In this document: positions 1-8,399 of the stretch, in pieces | Numbering within the stretch: the stretch's first letter is position 1 | Layout of the letters: the number at the start of each line of letters is the position of its first letter | Assembly (NCBI GenBank): GCA_963603285.1 | Contig: CAVCMG010000013.1 | Location: forward strand, 4,755-68,754 | From: UBA11957 sp963603285 | GTDB lineage: Bacteria > Bacillota > Clostridia > Lachnospirales > Lachnospiraceae | Length of the DNA stretch: 64,000 nt | Reading direction: 5' to 3' | Notes under the pieces: generated by a model | Seen by the model: the letters and a program-made list of their open reading frames with translations, nothing else | Database searches by the model: none | Told to the model about the DNA's origin: nothing | Position numbers and translations under genes: made by a program

Positions 1-1246
1 CGTAGACTCTGGCTGCCAGCGTACCGTTGTACGCCACCATATAAATATAGACCGGATGGTCTGTATTGTTCTTGAATTTAAAATCCTTGCCGCTGGACTC
101 TGCGATTGCCGCATCCATGGACGGCTTGACATAGTTGACCAGCATCGAATGATTCTTCCGCTCGGTCACCTCAAGCTCGGCCCGCAGCACCGCCAGGTAC
201 AGTGTCGTGGACACCTGACAGATACCACCGCCAAAGGTCTCCGTCGTCGTACCGTTGGCATAGGATCCGGCCAGCGCATAACCGTTTTCCTCGGAGAACG
301 GCGTGATCGTATCCAGTGTGGAGAAGGTATCTCCCGGATACAGCACCGTACCGTTGATCAGCTTGGCCGCTGTCGAGATATTGGTCGAACGGGACTTGCT
401 GGACTTGGAATAGTCTGTACTCGCCTTGCCGAGAATATCCTTTACGGAAGACAGCTCATCCGTCGTATGGCTCGGCTCCGTCACATCATACACCATCGTA
501 ATCGTTCCGGCACCGCCGTCCCAGCCGTCCGTCAGATAGCTGCGGATCGCTTCGACCGACTCGTCCACCTTCAGCGTACAGCCATTCTGGCCGTCCACTA
601 CGGTTAAGGAACCGCCCGACATATCAAAGGTCGGCTCCTGCGGATCCTTGTCGCACTCCGGCACACATCGTTCCTCAAGAAAGCTTTTAGCTGCCTCATC
701 TGCCAGCGCATAGTCGAGGTCAAAGGTATAGCTGCCCTTGTCCAGCTGCTTTTTGATCTTGAAACGCTGTACGGCATTGCCCTCTTTTCCCAGAGTGACT
801 GCCTGGTTTACCACATCCGTATTGCCCCAGTACAGACCGACATCCCCTGTCGTTGCTGTGATCTTTGTGTCCCCGATATCCAGCGTCATCAGATAGCTCT
901 TTTTTTCATCTACATACTGCTCCACAGCCGCGCTGGCCTCTGCGGCCGTCATACCGGAAACATCCACCTCACCAATATGTACGCCGCTCAGGATCTGCCC
1001 GTCCGCCACTGTATCCTGTTGTTTTGTATCCGCACTCTGCGTCTCACCCGTCGCAGAGGCTGTATCTGTCGTGCTTTCCTGTGCCGTCTCCTCTGTCTCT
1101 GACGTCACAGCGGATGCCTGTACTGCCTCACCTGTGCTCTCCGGCATCTGCAAAGCGGAAGCCTGTGCCATCTGCACACCTCCCATAAGCCCGCAGGCCA
1201 GCACAAAGGCGGCAAATATACGCCCCTTTTTTCTGTCTGTTATCAT
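1..1246 (-). CDS. VanW family exported protein (C-terminus beyond window edge)
   Basis: The gene reads leftward off the window, so about 415 codons are visible and the C-terminus is missing. It starts with a basic N-terminus and a hydrophobic segment (about residues 8-28), which looks like a signal peptide or anchor. A Ser/Thr/Glu-rich linker follows, to about residue 75. Next comes a region resembling the peptidoglycan-binding-like repeat that often precedes VanW domains. The VanW core lies around residues 300-390 and shows YPGDTFS, GGGICQVSTTLY and an HPVYIY-like stretch. VanW proteins are cell-surface proteins first noticed in glycopeptide-resistance clusters; their biochemical role is unclear, and nothing here indicates vancomycin resistance. 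The ATG at 1246 has an AGGGG ribosome binding site. A 33-codon membrane peptide gene lies 17 bases upstream. The family call is firm, the function is not. Confidence 0.85.
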   Translation of the reverse strand, partial: MITDRKKGRIFAAFVLACGLMGGVQMAQASALQMPESTGEAVQASAVTSETEETAQESTTDTASATGETQSADTKQQDTVADGQILSGVHIGEVDVSGMTAAEASAAVEQYVDEKKSYLMTLDIGDTKITATTGDVGLYWGNTDVVNQAVTLGKEGNAVQRFKIKKQLDKGSYTFDLDYALADEAAKSFLEERCVPECDKDPQEPTFDMSGGSLTVVDGQNGCTLKVDESVEAIRSYLTDGWDGGAGTITMVYDVTEPSHTTDELSSVKDILGKASTDYSKSSKSRSTNISTAAKLINGTVLYPGDTFSTLDTITPFSEENGYALAGSYANGTTTETFGGGICQVSTTLYLAVLRAELEVTERKNHSMLVNYVKPSMDAAIAESSGKDFKFKNNTDHPVYIYMVAYNGTLAARVY

Positions 1247-1263
1247 TTTTATACCCCTGTAAA

Positions 1264-1365
1264 TCAAACCAGATACTGTAAAACCATCGGTACGATCATC
1301 GCTGCGATCAGTAAGATAGCGATCGTTCCGGCAATGATACGTCTTGTCTTTTCTCTTTTTTTCAT
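1264..1365 (-). CDS. 33-residue single-span membrane peptide
   Basis: This very short gene has a strong GGGAGG ribosome binding site and an ATG at 1365. The product begins MKKREKTRR and then has one hydrophobic helix of about 20 residues, ending LQYLV. It matches a class of tiny positively-charged, single-span membrane proteins common in Clostridia; I do not know its function. It lies between the exonuclease gene (stop at 1388) and the VanW gene (start at 1246) on the same strand, so it may be co-transcribed with both. The ribosome binding site and the charge/helix layout support translation, but the length makes this less certain than the neighbours. Confidence 0.6.
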   Translation of the reverse strand: MKKREKTRRIIAGTIAILLIAAMIVPMVLQYLV

Positions 1366-1387
1366 AATATACCTCCCGGACATACGT

Positions 1388-2098
1388 CTAATGCATAATG
1401 CGTCCATATTGCAGAATGATCCCGTCGATCAGGCGGGACGCCTCACTCTTTGTCAAGCTGTCGATCTGCATATCACATTTTATTGTATGATATTTCAGCA
1501 AATCATTCAAGTATCCTTTTTGTGCATTTGTGATCGGCTGCTGCTTTTTTGCCTTGTACACCATGGGCGCAGGGGCAAAAAGCTCCGGACCGGCCTCTTT
1601 AAACTGTTCCTTCAGCTTTTCATATAAAAGTGCCGTCACATAGGCATCCTCATCCGCCCGGTGTGCACGCTTCTGGGGAATCCCGTAATAGGTACACAGA
1701 TCGCCCAGGCGGCGGCTTGGCAGATCCGCCAGTACCTTGCGGCTGATCTTTAACGTATCTGCCCCGGACCGGGAAAAGCTGATCCCCTCATTCACGGCAG
1801 CATGCACCAGAAACGCATAGTCAAACTGCAGATTATGTCCCAGAAGCGGCAGCTCACCGGCGAAATCCAGAAACTGCCGGATCGCCTCAGCGATCTTTGG
1901 CTGTCCCTCCACCATATCATCCGTGATCCCGGTCAGCGCGGTGATCCGCTCCGGAATCCGCATACAGGGATCGACCATACAGTGAAACTGTGCCGTAATA
2001 GCCCCCTTTTCCACCTTCCATGCGCCAATTTCCAGAATCCTGTCCCGCTTCGGTGTCAATCCTGTCGTTTCCAGATCGACCACAATATAGTTTTCCAT
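1388..2098 (-). CDS. DnaQ-like 3'-5' exonuclease (DEDDh)
   Basis: The product has 236 residues when started at the ATG at 2098, which has an AGGAG ribosome binding site overlapping the end of the upstream gene. DEDDh exonuclease residues are visible: D8 and E10 in VDLETTGL, D93 in the HNLQFDYAF stretch, and H146/D151 in HRADEDA. These residues bind two metal ions and remove nucleotides 3' to 5', as in the epsilon proofreading subunit of DNA polymerase III. The last 50 residues (ITNAQKGYL onward) form a small extra domain with a T-K-x-E-A-S motif also seen in other nuclease-like proteins. It lacks polymerase or helicase domains, so it is a stand-alone exonuclease, probably for repair or nucleic acid turnover. 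The stop of the radical SAM gene lies one base from its start, so the two are translationally coupled. Confidence 0.88.
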   Translation of the reverse strand: MENYIVVDLETTGLTPKRDRILEIGAWKVEKGAITAQFHCMVDPCMRIPERITALTGITDDMVEGQPKIAEAIRQFLDFAGELPLLGHNLQFDYAFLVHAAVNEGISFSRSGADTLKISRKVLADLPSRRLGDLCTYYGIPQKRAHRADEDAYVTALLYEKLKEQFKEAGPELFAPAPMVYKAKKQQPITNAQKGYLNDLLKYHTIKCDMQIDSLTKSEASRLIDGIILQYGRIMH

Positions 2099-2099
2099 C

Positions 2100-3824
2100 T
2101 TACGCTTCTCCTGTCCTGTCAATGCGCTGCCAGCGCGCACTGTGGCTTAACGGATCCCTGTTCTCGTAGGAAAACAGGATCTTTGTTTCTTCGGTAAATA
2201 TTTCCCCGAATACCTCGATATGCGTCATCTTTGCCAGCTGCCTCGAATCCCTTCCGGAAAGCTCCGGCAGATACCGCCTTGCTTCTTCCTCTTCCTGATA
2301 AAACAGGCGAAACTGCGACTTGTACGGTGTCAGATCCCTGCCCCATGCCGGCCTGGTCTTCATATTTTCCCGCAGATAGAGATCAAAAAGCATCCACTCC
2401 CGGTAGGCATCCATCGTATGCTTCTTCTCCGGCTGCGCTTCCATAAATTCCAGCAGGATCTCATAGCGGCGGATCCGGGTATGGGCAATACCAAAATAGC
2501 CCTTTTCTTCATAAAAATCTCCCAGCCGGTCAAAGAAGGTGAAAGCGTCCGGAAAGCTTTCCATGCATACCGGCAGTGTCCGGACAAACTGTGCTGAATT
2601 GTAATAGACCTCCACCATCTCCTCCACACGCTTGAGCCGCAGCACATCCCCAAAGGACAGCCACCGGGTATACAGTACCTCATACGGCTCACGGTCGGTA
2701 TAGACACAGCCGTAGCTTTCAGCCCTGTTGTACATATACGAGCCCTTCAACACCTTCAGAAAGCCCAGCTGCAGCTGATCCGGCTGCAGGGCATAGACCA
2801 TGTTAAAGGAACGCTGAAAGCTTTCGATATCCTCATACGGCAGTCCGGCGATCAGATCCAGATGCTGATGGATATTGCGGACACTGCGGATACGAGATAC
2901 GATATCGCTGACCTTTGCAAAATCCATCTTCCGGTGGATCTCTTCGATCGTCTGCGGATTCGTAGACTGCACGCCGATCTCCAGTTGAATCAGCCCGGGC
3001 CGCATTGTGCCGATCATCGCGATCTCCTCCTCGTCGAGAAGATCCGCCGCCACCTCAAAATGGAAATTTGTCACGCCATTGTCATGCTCGATCAGATATT
3101 TCCAGATCGCCTTGGCGTGGGCATGACTGCAGTTAAAGGTACGATCCACAAATTTCACCTGCGGCACGCACCTGTCCAGAAAGAACTGCAGCTCCGGCAG
3201 TACCAGCGACAGATCCCTGAAACGCAGCCGCTTATCTATGGAAGAAAGACAGTAGCTGCAGGAAAACGGACAGCCACGGCTCGATTCGTAATAGATGATA
3301 CGATTCTCAAATCCCGTCATATCCTCATACGGAAACGGCACCTTCGACAGATCCATGGTCGGCCGATCCGGATTGTGACAGATTTCCCCATCTTCTGTGC
3401 GAAAGCTGATACCCAGAATCTCTTCTCTGGCCTTTTTTCCCTGCATCATCTGCAAAAGCTCGGTGAAGGTCTGTTCTCCCTCACCCCGCATCGCGCCGCT
3501 GGCCCAGGGATTCTCTGTAAGGAAGCGCCCGGCATTGTAGGATATCTCTGGACCTCCCACCCAGATCGGCAGTTCTGGCAGAATCTTATGCAGCTCGGCG
3601 GCGATCTCCTTTACCATGGAAATATTCCAGATATAGCAGGACAGCGCCAGAAAGTCCGGCTGTTCCTGATACAGTCCTTTTAAAATCTCCTCCAGATTCT
3701 GGTTGATTGTATATTCCCGCAGCGTCACCTCTTCGCCCTGCTGCTTTGCATATGCCTTCAGGCAGTAGACGGCCAGATTGGAATGAATATATTTGGCATT
3801 GACTGCCGCCAGTACAGCTTTCAT
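2100..3824 (-). CDS. B12-binding domain radical SAM protein (DUF4080 type)
   Basis: The product is 574 residues from the ATG at 3824, which has GAGGAG 8 bases upstream. Residues 1-135 resemble the cobalamin-binding Rossmann domain (start MKAVLAAVNAKYIHSNLA, then WVGGPEIS). The radical SAM cluster motif is C185-x3-C189-x2-C192 in SSRGCPFSCSYCLSS. A C-terminal segment of about 170 residues matches the DUF4080-type tail found in this subgroup. Such proteins cleave S-adenosylmethionine to a radical and are often methyltransferases or tailoring enzymes; the substrate here is unknown. The downstream exonuclease gene starts one base after its stop. A strong terminator lies between it and the M18 aminopeptidase gene upstream, so this gene probably starts its own transcript. 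Confidence 0.88.
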   Translation of the reverse strand: MKAVLAAVNAKYIHSNLAVYCLKAYAKQQGEEVTLREYTINQNLEEILKGLYQEQPDFLALSCYIWNISMVKEIAAELHKILPELPIWVGGPEISYNAGRFLTENPWASGAMRGEGEQTFTELLQMMQGKKAREEILGISFRTEDGEICHNPDRPTMDLSKVPFPYEDMTGFENRIIYYESSRGCPFSCSYCLSSIDKRLRFRDLSLVLPELQFFLDRCVPQVKFVDRTFNCSHAHAKAIWKYLIEHDNGVTNFHFEVAADLLDEEEIAMIGTMRPGLIQLEIGVQSTNPQTIEEIHRKMDFAKVSDIVSRIRSVRNIHQHLDLIAGLPYEDIESFQRSFNMVYALQPDQLQLGFLKVLKGSYMYNRAESYGCVYTDREPYEVLYTRWLSFGDVLRLKRVEEMVEVYYNSAQFVRTLPVCMESFPDAFTFFDRLGDFYEEKGYFGIAHTRIRRYEILLEFMEAQPEKKHTMDAYREWMLFDLYLRENMKTRPAWGRDLTPYKSQFRLFYQEEEEARRYLPELSGRDSRQLAKMTHIEVFGEIFTEETKILFSYENRDPLSHSARWQRIDRTGEA

Positions 3825-3871
3825 AGATGTTCTCCTCGTTGTTTGGATATTTTCCTTTTTCGTCCTGTCCT

Positions 3872-3913
3872 TTAAAAAGCCGGCCACCGGACGTATCGCC
3901 CGGACAGCCGGCT
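3872..3913 (-). terminator. Rho-independent terminator after the M18 aminopeptidase gene
   Basis: On the minus strand an AGCCGGC stem pairs with GCCGGCT, with inner CCGG pairing, and is followed by TTTTT. It lies about 50 bases after the aminopeptidase stop and before the radical SAM start. Confidence 0.8.
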
Positions 3914-3960
3914 GGTTTTGCTCCGGTGTTACAGCGTCGGAGCTTAAGCGTATCAAAGTC

Positions 3961-5352
3961 TTATGCTTCTTTTAAGAAAGCCGCATAGCCCTTTTTCGCT
4001 TCGTAGATATCTGCCTTGCTGGCGATCTCCTGCGGTGCGTGCATATTCAAAAGAGCTACACCACTGTCAATAACATTCATACCGTACAGCGCAGAAATAT
4101 AGGCGATCGTTCCGCCGCCGCCAATGTCTACCTTACCCAGCTCTGCGGTCTGGAAGGCCACGCCGTTCTCGTCAAAGATCCGGCGGATCTGGGCTACATA
4201 CTCTGCATTAGCATCGTTGGAACCGGATTTACCGCGTGCACCGGTGTATTTGTTAATAACCAGACCACGGCCAAAATACGCTGCATTTTTCTTCTCAAAG
4301 CAGCCGGCAAAATTCGGATCGTAAGCTGCGCTGACATCGCTGGACAGCATTGCGCAGTTTCTCAGACAGCGGCGTACAGCCAGCTCACTGTATACGCCCA
4401 TGCAGTTCATCACCTCTGCCGTGGCATTCTCAAAGAATGCGGACTGCATACCGGTAGCGCCAACACTGCCGATCTCTTCCTTATCCACCAGCAGACAGCA
4501 CAGTGTCTTTTCCTGGGTTTCGGCCTCCAGCATAGCCAACAGAGACGTATAGGCACAGATACGGTCATCCTGTCCATACGCCAGAACCATACTGCGGTCC
4601 AGACCACAGTCTCTTGCCTTGTTGGCCGGTACGACCTCGATCTCTGCGGAAAGGAAATCCTCCTCTTCCATACCATACTCGTCCTTCAGAAGCTTCAGCA
4701 CGTAGGCACTGACGGCATCCTTGATCTCCTTGTCGTCCTCGCTTTTTAACGGGCGGCTGCCGATCAGGACATCCAGATTTTCACCTTCGATGACCTTGCT
4801 GGCTTTTTTGTCCATCTGCTCTCCTGCCAGATGGATCAGCAGATCGCTGATGCACATAACCGGATCGTCGTCCTTTTCACCGATGGCCAGCTCGATCACA
4901 GAACCATCCTTCTTTGCCACCACACCGTGCAGTGCCAGCGGAATCGTTACCCACTGGTATTTCTTGATACCACCGTAATAATGGGTATCCAAAAGCGCCA
5001 TCTCGGTATCCTCAAACAGCGGATTCTGCTTCAGATCCAGTCTCGGGGAATCGATGTGGGCACCCAGAATACGCATACCCTGCTCCATGCTGCCTGTACC
5101 GATATGGTACAGTGCCAGACCCTTTTTCATGTTGACAGCATACACCTTGTCACCGGCCTTTAAGGTATCGCCTGCTGCGATCACCTCTTCCAGATCACGG
5201 TAGCCCGCTGCCTTTGCCAGCGCTACAGACTCGGTAACACACTCCCGCTCGGTTTTGCCGTTGTCCAGATAGCTTCTGTAATCCTTTGCCAGAGCTTCCA
5301 GCTCCGCCAGCTGCGTCTCATTGTATCCGGTCCATGCATTTTTTCTTTCCAT
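3961..5352 (-). CDS. M18 family aminopeptidase
   Basis: The product has 463 residues, typical for the M18 (aspartyl/lysyl aminopeptidase I) family. Metal-ligand motifs are present: GAHIDSPRLDLK near residue 97, VDKEEIGSVGATG in the centre, and SDVSAAYDPN plus a late MHAPQE with the final histidine ligand. These zinc-dependent exopeptidases form large tetrahedral dodecamers in the cytoplasm and trim N-terminal residues from peptides. The start ATG at 5352 has AGGACA upstream. A strong terminator follows the gene, and the upstream neighbour (Na/Pi cotransporter) ends in its own terminator, so it is probably transcribed alone. Role inferred: general peptide turnover for amino acid recycling. Confidence 0.92.
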   Translation of the reverse strand: MERKNAWTGYNETQLAELEALAKDYRSYLDNGKTERECVTESVALAKAAGYRDLEEVIAAGDTLKAGDKVYAVNMKKGLALYHIGTGSMEQGMRILGAHIDSPRLDLKQNPLFEDTEMALLDTHYYGGIKKYQWVTIPLALHGVVAKKDGSVIELAIGEKDDDPVMCISDLLIHLAGEQMDKKASKVIEGENLDVLIGSRPLKSEDDKEIKDAVSAYVLKLLKDEYGMEEEDFLSAEIEVVPANKARDCGLDRSMVLAYGQDDRICAYTSLLAMLEAETQEKTLCCLLVDKEEIGSVGATGMQSAFFENATAEVMNCMGVYSELAVRRCLRNCAMLSSDVSAAYDPNFAGCFEKKNAAYFGRGLVINKYTGARGKSGSNDANAEYVAQIRRIFDENGVAFQTAELGKVDIGGGGTIAYISALYGMNVIDSGVALLNMHAPQEIASKADIYEAKKGYAAFLKEA

Positions 5353-5410
5353 ATGACATTGTCCTCGTTTCTTTTATCTTTTAAGCTGTATTTTACACAG
5401 TTTCCTGCAT

Positions 5411-5456
5411 AATAAAAGAAACCTCCACCGGAGCTTTCTTTTATATGCTAAGGCAA
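5411..5456. repeat. 46-base dispersed hairpin repeat, copy A
   Basis: This 46-base sequence matches the copy at 56290-56335 at 40 of 46 positions. It can fold with an 8-base outer stem (AAAAGAAA with TTTCTTTT) and an inner CUCC/GGAG stem closing an ACC loop. One outer pair is A-T here and G-C in the other copy. It lies just beyond the terminator of the Na/Pi cotransporter gene, and a shorter related copy is at 34761. Function unknown; possibly a REP-like intergenic element. Confidence 0.6.
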
Positions 5457-5486
5457 AAGAAGGCTGCCACAGATCTGCGGCAGCCT
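5455..5486 (-). terminator. Rho-independent terminator of the Na/Pi cotransporter gene
   Basis: On the minus strand GGCTGCC pairs with GGCAGCC across a 10-base loop and is followed by TTCTTTT. It lies about 45 bases after the cotransporter stop codon. Confidence 0.8.
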
Positions 5487-5531
5487 CCGATCGCAACATA
5501 TCCGTCACGAACCATCATAATCTTTCTCTTA

Positions 5532-7184
5532 TCAATCGTCAAGTTCTCCCGACGACTTCTCATTTTCCACAACAGAATAAGCTATATTCTCGGCATGATC
5601 GCCGATACGCTCCAGACCGATCAGAAGATCAGTAAAGATCAGGCCGGCCTCGATCGAACATTTGCCCATGGACATACGGCGTACATGACCCTCCTGGTAT
5701 TCGATCTGCTTGTCATCGATCATATTTTCCAGCTCATCAATCTTCTTCCGCAGAGATTCATCCTCTGTGGTAAACATCTTGATCGCTGCATCGTAAATAT
5801 CGGTAACATTGGAAAAGATATCGATCATCTCATCCCGGCCCTCATCGGTAAACTTGATGCGGCTGTCTCGCTTCTTCTCGGCAGATTCCAGAATATTAAC
5901 CGCATGGTCGCCGATACGCTCGATGTCGATGACCACATGGAACAGACCACCGATACGCGCCGCATCCGACAACGGCAGCTGATATTTGTTCGTCTCCACC
6001 AGGAACTCTGTGATCGCATGGCTCAGATAGTCGATGTAGCTCTCTCTCTTACGGATAATCTCACTGTTATCCAGCTCATCGTAGAGCAGCGCATCTCTGG
6101 CCAGCTCCAGATTCTCCTGTACCATATGCGCCATACGCTCGATCTCCTGTACCGTATCGATCAGCGCTGTGGACTCCACGAACTTCTTATTACGGCCGAT
6201 ATAGAGCAGCTTCTTCTCGTCCAGACTGTCACCTGCAGCCGTACCGTCCGGGATCAGCTTACGCACAAGGGCCAGCAGCTGGTTGGATACCGGCAGAAGG
6301 ATGATACACTGGAAGATCTTGAAGATCGTATCCGCATTGGCTACAAAACGCTTGTAATTGTCTGCACCGTTGATTGCTGCGATACCATTGATCACCTGAT
6401 CTTTGGCGAAAAGCATAATGAACGAAATAACAATCAGACCCACAACGTTAAACAGGACGTGAACCAAAGCAGTTCTCTTGGCATCCCTGTTGGCATTCAT
6501 GGCTGCCATGACCGCTGGCGTACAGGAACCGATATTGGCACCCAGGATAAAGTAAATACATGCAGCCAGGCCTACCAGACCGGAGTCAGCCAGAAGTACC
6601 AGCACGCTGACTGTAACAGATGAGCTCTGTACGATCACTGTCAGAATAAAGCCGACAAGCACGGCAATGACCGGATTCTCCAGGCGGGCAAAGATCTCCA
6701 TTATTGTTGGAAAATCCTGCAGGGATCCAAGTGCACCTGTCATGAAGTTGATACCCAGGAACAATGCACCGAAGCCAAAAATAACCTCTGCCACTTTACG
6801 AAGAAACGGCCTTTTACCAAACATAATGATTGCAGCACCGATAAAAATGATAAAGGGCGCTACTGCCGTCAGCTTCAGAGAAACCAGCTGGGATGTGATC
6901 GTCGTACCGATATTGGCACCAAAGGTGATACCGACCGACTTCTCCAACGTCATAATACCGGCATTGACAAAGCTGACCTCCATAACGGTCGTCGCACCGG
7001 ACGACTGGATGACTGCTGTAAATAACGCACCAAACAAAACAGCTGTAATCTTATTCTTGGTAACGGAGTTTAAGATACCTCTGAGTTTTTCACCGGCTGC
7101 TTTTTGCAGACTCTCGCTCATGAATTTCATACCGAACAGGAACAGGGCCAGTCCGCTGAGCAATTCTGTAATCATCGCATACAT
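5532..7184 (-). CDS. Na/Pi cotransporter family protein with PhoU-like domain
   Basis: The product has 550 residues. The N-terminal 300 residues hold two inverted Na/Pi-cotransporter repeats with paired QSSGATT and QSSSVTVS motifs and the glycine-rich GANIGTT and GANIGSC loops. The C-terminal 200 residues are a helical PhoU-like domain, with two repeats each containing an IERIGDHA/LERIGDHA signature. Bacterial NptA-type proteins import phosphate with sodium; the fused PhoU domain is thought to sense or modulate this. The ATG at 7184 has AGGAG seven bases upstream, and a good promoter lies at 7224-7252. No Pst or pho genes are nearby. The substrate could also be another anion, so the family call is firmer than the phosphate assignment. 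Confidence 0.9.
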   Translation of the reverse strand: MYAMITELLSGLALFLFGMKFMSESLQKAAGEKLRGILNSVTKNKITAVLFGALFTAVIQSSGATTVMEVSFVNAGIMTLEKSVGITFGANIGTTITSQLVSLKLTAVAPFIIFIGAAIIMFGKRPFLRKVAEVIFGFGALFLGINFMTGALGSLQDFPTIMEIFARLENPVIAVLVGFILTVIVQSSSVTVSVLVLLADSGLVGLAACIYFILGANIGSCTPAVMAAMNANRDAKRTALVHVLFNVVGLIVISFIMLFAKDQVINGIAAINGADNYKRFVANADTIFKIFQCIILLPVSNQLLALVRKLIPDGTAAGDSLDEKKLLYIGRNKKFVESTALIDTVQEIERMAHMVQENLELARDALLYDELDNSEIIRKRESYIDYLSHAITEFLVETNKYQLPLSDAARIGGLFHVVIDIERIGDHAVNILESAEKKRDSRIKFTDEGRDEMIDIFSNVTDIYDAAIKMFTTEDESLRKKIDELENMIDDKQIEYQEGHVRRMSMGKCSIEAGLIFTDLLIGLERIGDHAENIAYSVVENEKSSGELDD

Positions 7185-7223
7185 ACGTTTTTCTCCTTAG
7201 TCCTTTGTGAACTTCTACTATAT

Positions 7224-7252
7224 ATAATAAGTAAAATCCGTGTGTATGTCAT
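7224..7252 (-). promoter_or_regulatory. Predicted sigma-A promoter of the Na/Pi cotransporter gene
   Basis: On the minus strand ATGACA and TATTAT are 17 bases apart, five of six matches each, about 40 bases before the start codon. Confidence 0.6.
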
Positions 7253-7286
7253 GTATATTTTTTGCAAAAACAGGTAAAATTCAACC

Positions 7287-7335
7287 AAAAAAAAGCAGGA
7301 GAGTTGGGCATTTTTTCTCTACTCCTGTTTTTTTT
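7287..7335. terminator. Bidirectional terminator
   Basis: CAGGAGAG and CTCTACTCCTG form an imperfect stem flanked by eight A on the left and eight T on the right, so it can end transcription in either direction. On the minus strand it lies beyond the possible RNA at 7504-7660. The stretch 7336-7500 holds nothing I can recognise. Confidence 0.7.
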
Positions 7336-7503
7336 CATGGTTTTTACGGATTTTACCCAAAAATTCAGTTTTTTTTTGTTGATTTAGGCATTTTGCGTCT
7401 CTAATCTATTTTCTTTACAAAACCACTGTTTTCCCATTTTCTAACCGTTCAAAAAAGAGTATAATACTTTCAATTTTAGTTTTTGTTGAGATTGTTCATG
7501 ATG

Positions 7504-7660
7504 AAAAAGACGAGGCCTTAAACCGAGGCTCTTTTGACCGTATCCTCCATATCTATGACACAGGCAGCGTACCCTTTGCCTATACACGATATCACAGGAC
7601 AGTGCATGGCTTGTGCGCTGTCCTGTTTTACACAGGGAACGAGTCATCGTCCATGCCTGC
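7504..7660 (-). ncRNA. Candidate structured small RNA
   Basis: Downstream of the NlpC/P60-like gene lies a 550-base stretch with no convincing gene. On the minus strand an ACAGGACAG/CTGTCCTGT stem-loop is enclosed by a possible second helix (CGTTCCC with GGGTACG) and an outer ATGAC/GTCAT pair. This gives a rod-like fold. It ends in a GAGCC/GGCCTC helix followed by GTCTTTTT, which could be a terminator. A TTGTCA element lies upstream at 7687-7692, but the -10 box is weak. The shape recalls 6S RNA; I cannot confirm that. It may instead be decayed sequence. Confidence 0.3.
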
Positions 7661-7732
7661 ATACATACAAAACAGCCTTTACAGGTTGACAATGTTATCC
7701 TTCTCTTCATAAAAGCTCTGCCAGCCGATGTT

Positions 7733-8242
7733 TCACACATAGTCCAGATCAGAAAATGTGAGACCATACATAAATCCTCGTCCCTTCACCTCTGACTTTA
7801 CGCAGCCGTAATTCAGACCTCTGGCTTCAATACAATATGCCACACCATTTGCATTCCCGGTAAATACTGCCACATGCCCCGGACGCCACAGCACTGTGCC
7901 CACGGCAAAGTCTTTCAATTCTTCGATCGGCAATCGCTTCTTTGCCTGCGTATACAGCTGACCGGAATTGTCATACCTGCAACGGTACGCGCCGATTAGG
8001 CTGGAACAGTCGCAGCAGACCTTTCCCACAAGCTGCATTTTGCGGGCTTCTCTCATATACTTCTCCGTCACCACTTCCGGGTATTCCCGGTGCATCCGCT
8101 GCATAAGGTCTTCGGTCAGTTCCTCCATCTCCGCACCATAAAAATAGGGTGTTCCCAGCTTGCCGGTCACATAGGCTGCCAGCCCTTTGCCGGTCTTTTT
8201 CTCTGTAGCTGGCGGGTTTTGCATCGTCGGCGCATCGGTCAT
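7733..8242 (-). CDS. NlpC/P60-like (C40) cysteine peptidase
   Basis: The product has 169 residues without a signal peptide. The catalytic pattern of the NlpC/P60 fold is visible: Cys in VCCDCSSLIGAYR (about residue 80) and His in RPGHVAVFTG (about residue 120), followed by a CIEARG strand. Such enzymes cut gamma-D-Glu-diamino acid bonds in peptidoglycan stem peptides; small forms are common as phage or prophage endolysins. GGGAG lies before the ATG at 8242. After the TGA stop the same frame stays open for 17 more codons (NIGWQSFYEE onward) to a TAA, so the protein may have lost a short tail by a nonsense change. No other phage gene is nearby. Lysis protein or housekeeping peptidase cannot be decided. 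Confidence 0.7.
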   Translation of the reverse strand: MTDAPTMQNPPATEKKTGKGLAAYVTGKLGTPYFYGAEMEELTEDLMQRMHREYPEVVTEKYMREARKMQLVGKVCCDCSSLIGAYRCRYDNSGQLYTQAKKRLPIEELKDFAVGTVLWRPGHVAVFTGNANGVAYCIEARGLNYGCVKSEVKGRGFMYGLTFSDLDYV

Positions 8243-8289
8243 CGCTGTTTTCTCCCTTTTTCTTTCCGTTCTATTTTATTTTATGCAAA

Positions 8290-8316
8290 GAAAAAGACCA
8301 TGGCTTATGCCATGAT
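8290..8316 (-). terminator. Hairpin with T-run in the leader of the NlpC/P60-like gene
   Basis: CATGGC and GCCATG form a six-base stem with an ATAA loop; on the minus strand it is followed by GGTCTTTTTC. A TATAAT box lies just upstream, so this is either a second terminator for the tRNA transcript or an attenuator before the peptidase gene. Confidence 0.45.
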
Positions 8317-8364
8317 CGGACGTCCGGATATTATATAAAATCTGAAAATTCTGTTTGACCACAA

Positions 8365-8396
8365 AAAGAAAAACCCTTGAAAAATCAAGGGTTTTA
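8365..8396 (-). terminator. Rho-independent terminator of the tRNA-Gly cluster
   Basis: AAACCCTTGA pairs with TCAAGGGTTT over a four-base loop and is followed by TTCTTTTT on the minus strand, directly after the last tRNA. Confidence 0.88.
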
Positions 8397-8399
8397 AGA

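Noticed and set aside
1..1246. VanW gene as evidence of glycopeptide resistance.
   Set aside because: VanW proteins are widespread in Clostridia; no vanA/B ligase, vanH or vanX gene is present.
5445..6623. Long open frame on the plus strand opposite the Na/Pi cotransporter gene.
   Set aside because: It is a shadow of the real gene: no family signature, no ribosome binding site, His/Arg/Leu-rich composition typical of antisense frames.
7733..7738. TGA of the NlpC/P60-like gene read as selenocysteine.
   Set aside because: No selenocysteine insertion hairpin is evident directly after it and the family has no selenoprotein members that I know of; a plain stop or recent truncation is simpler.
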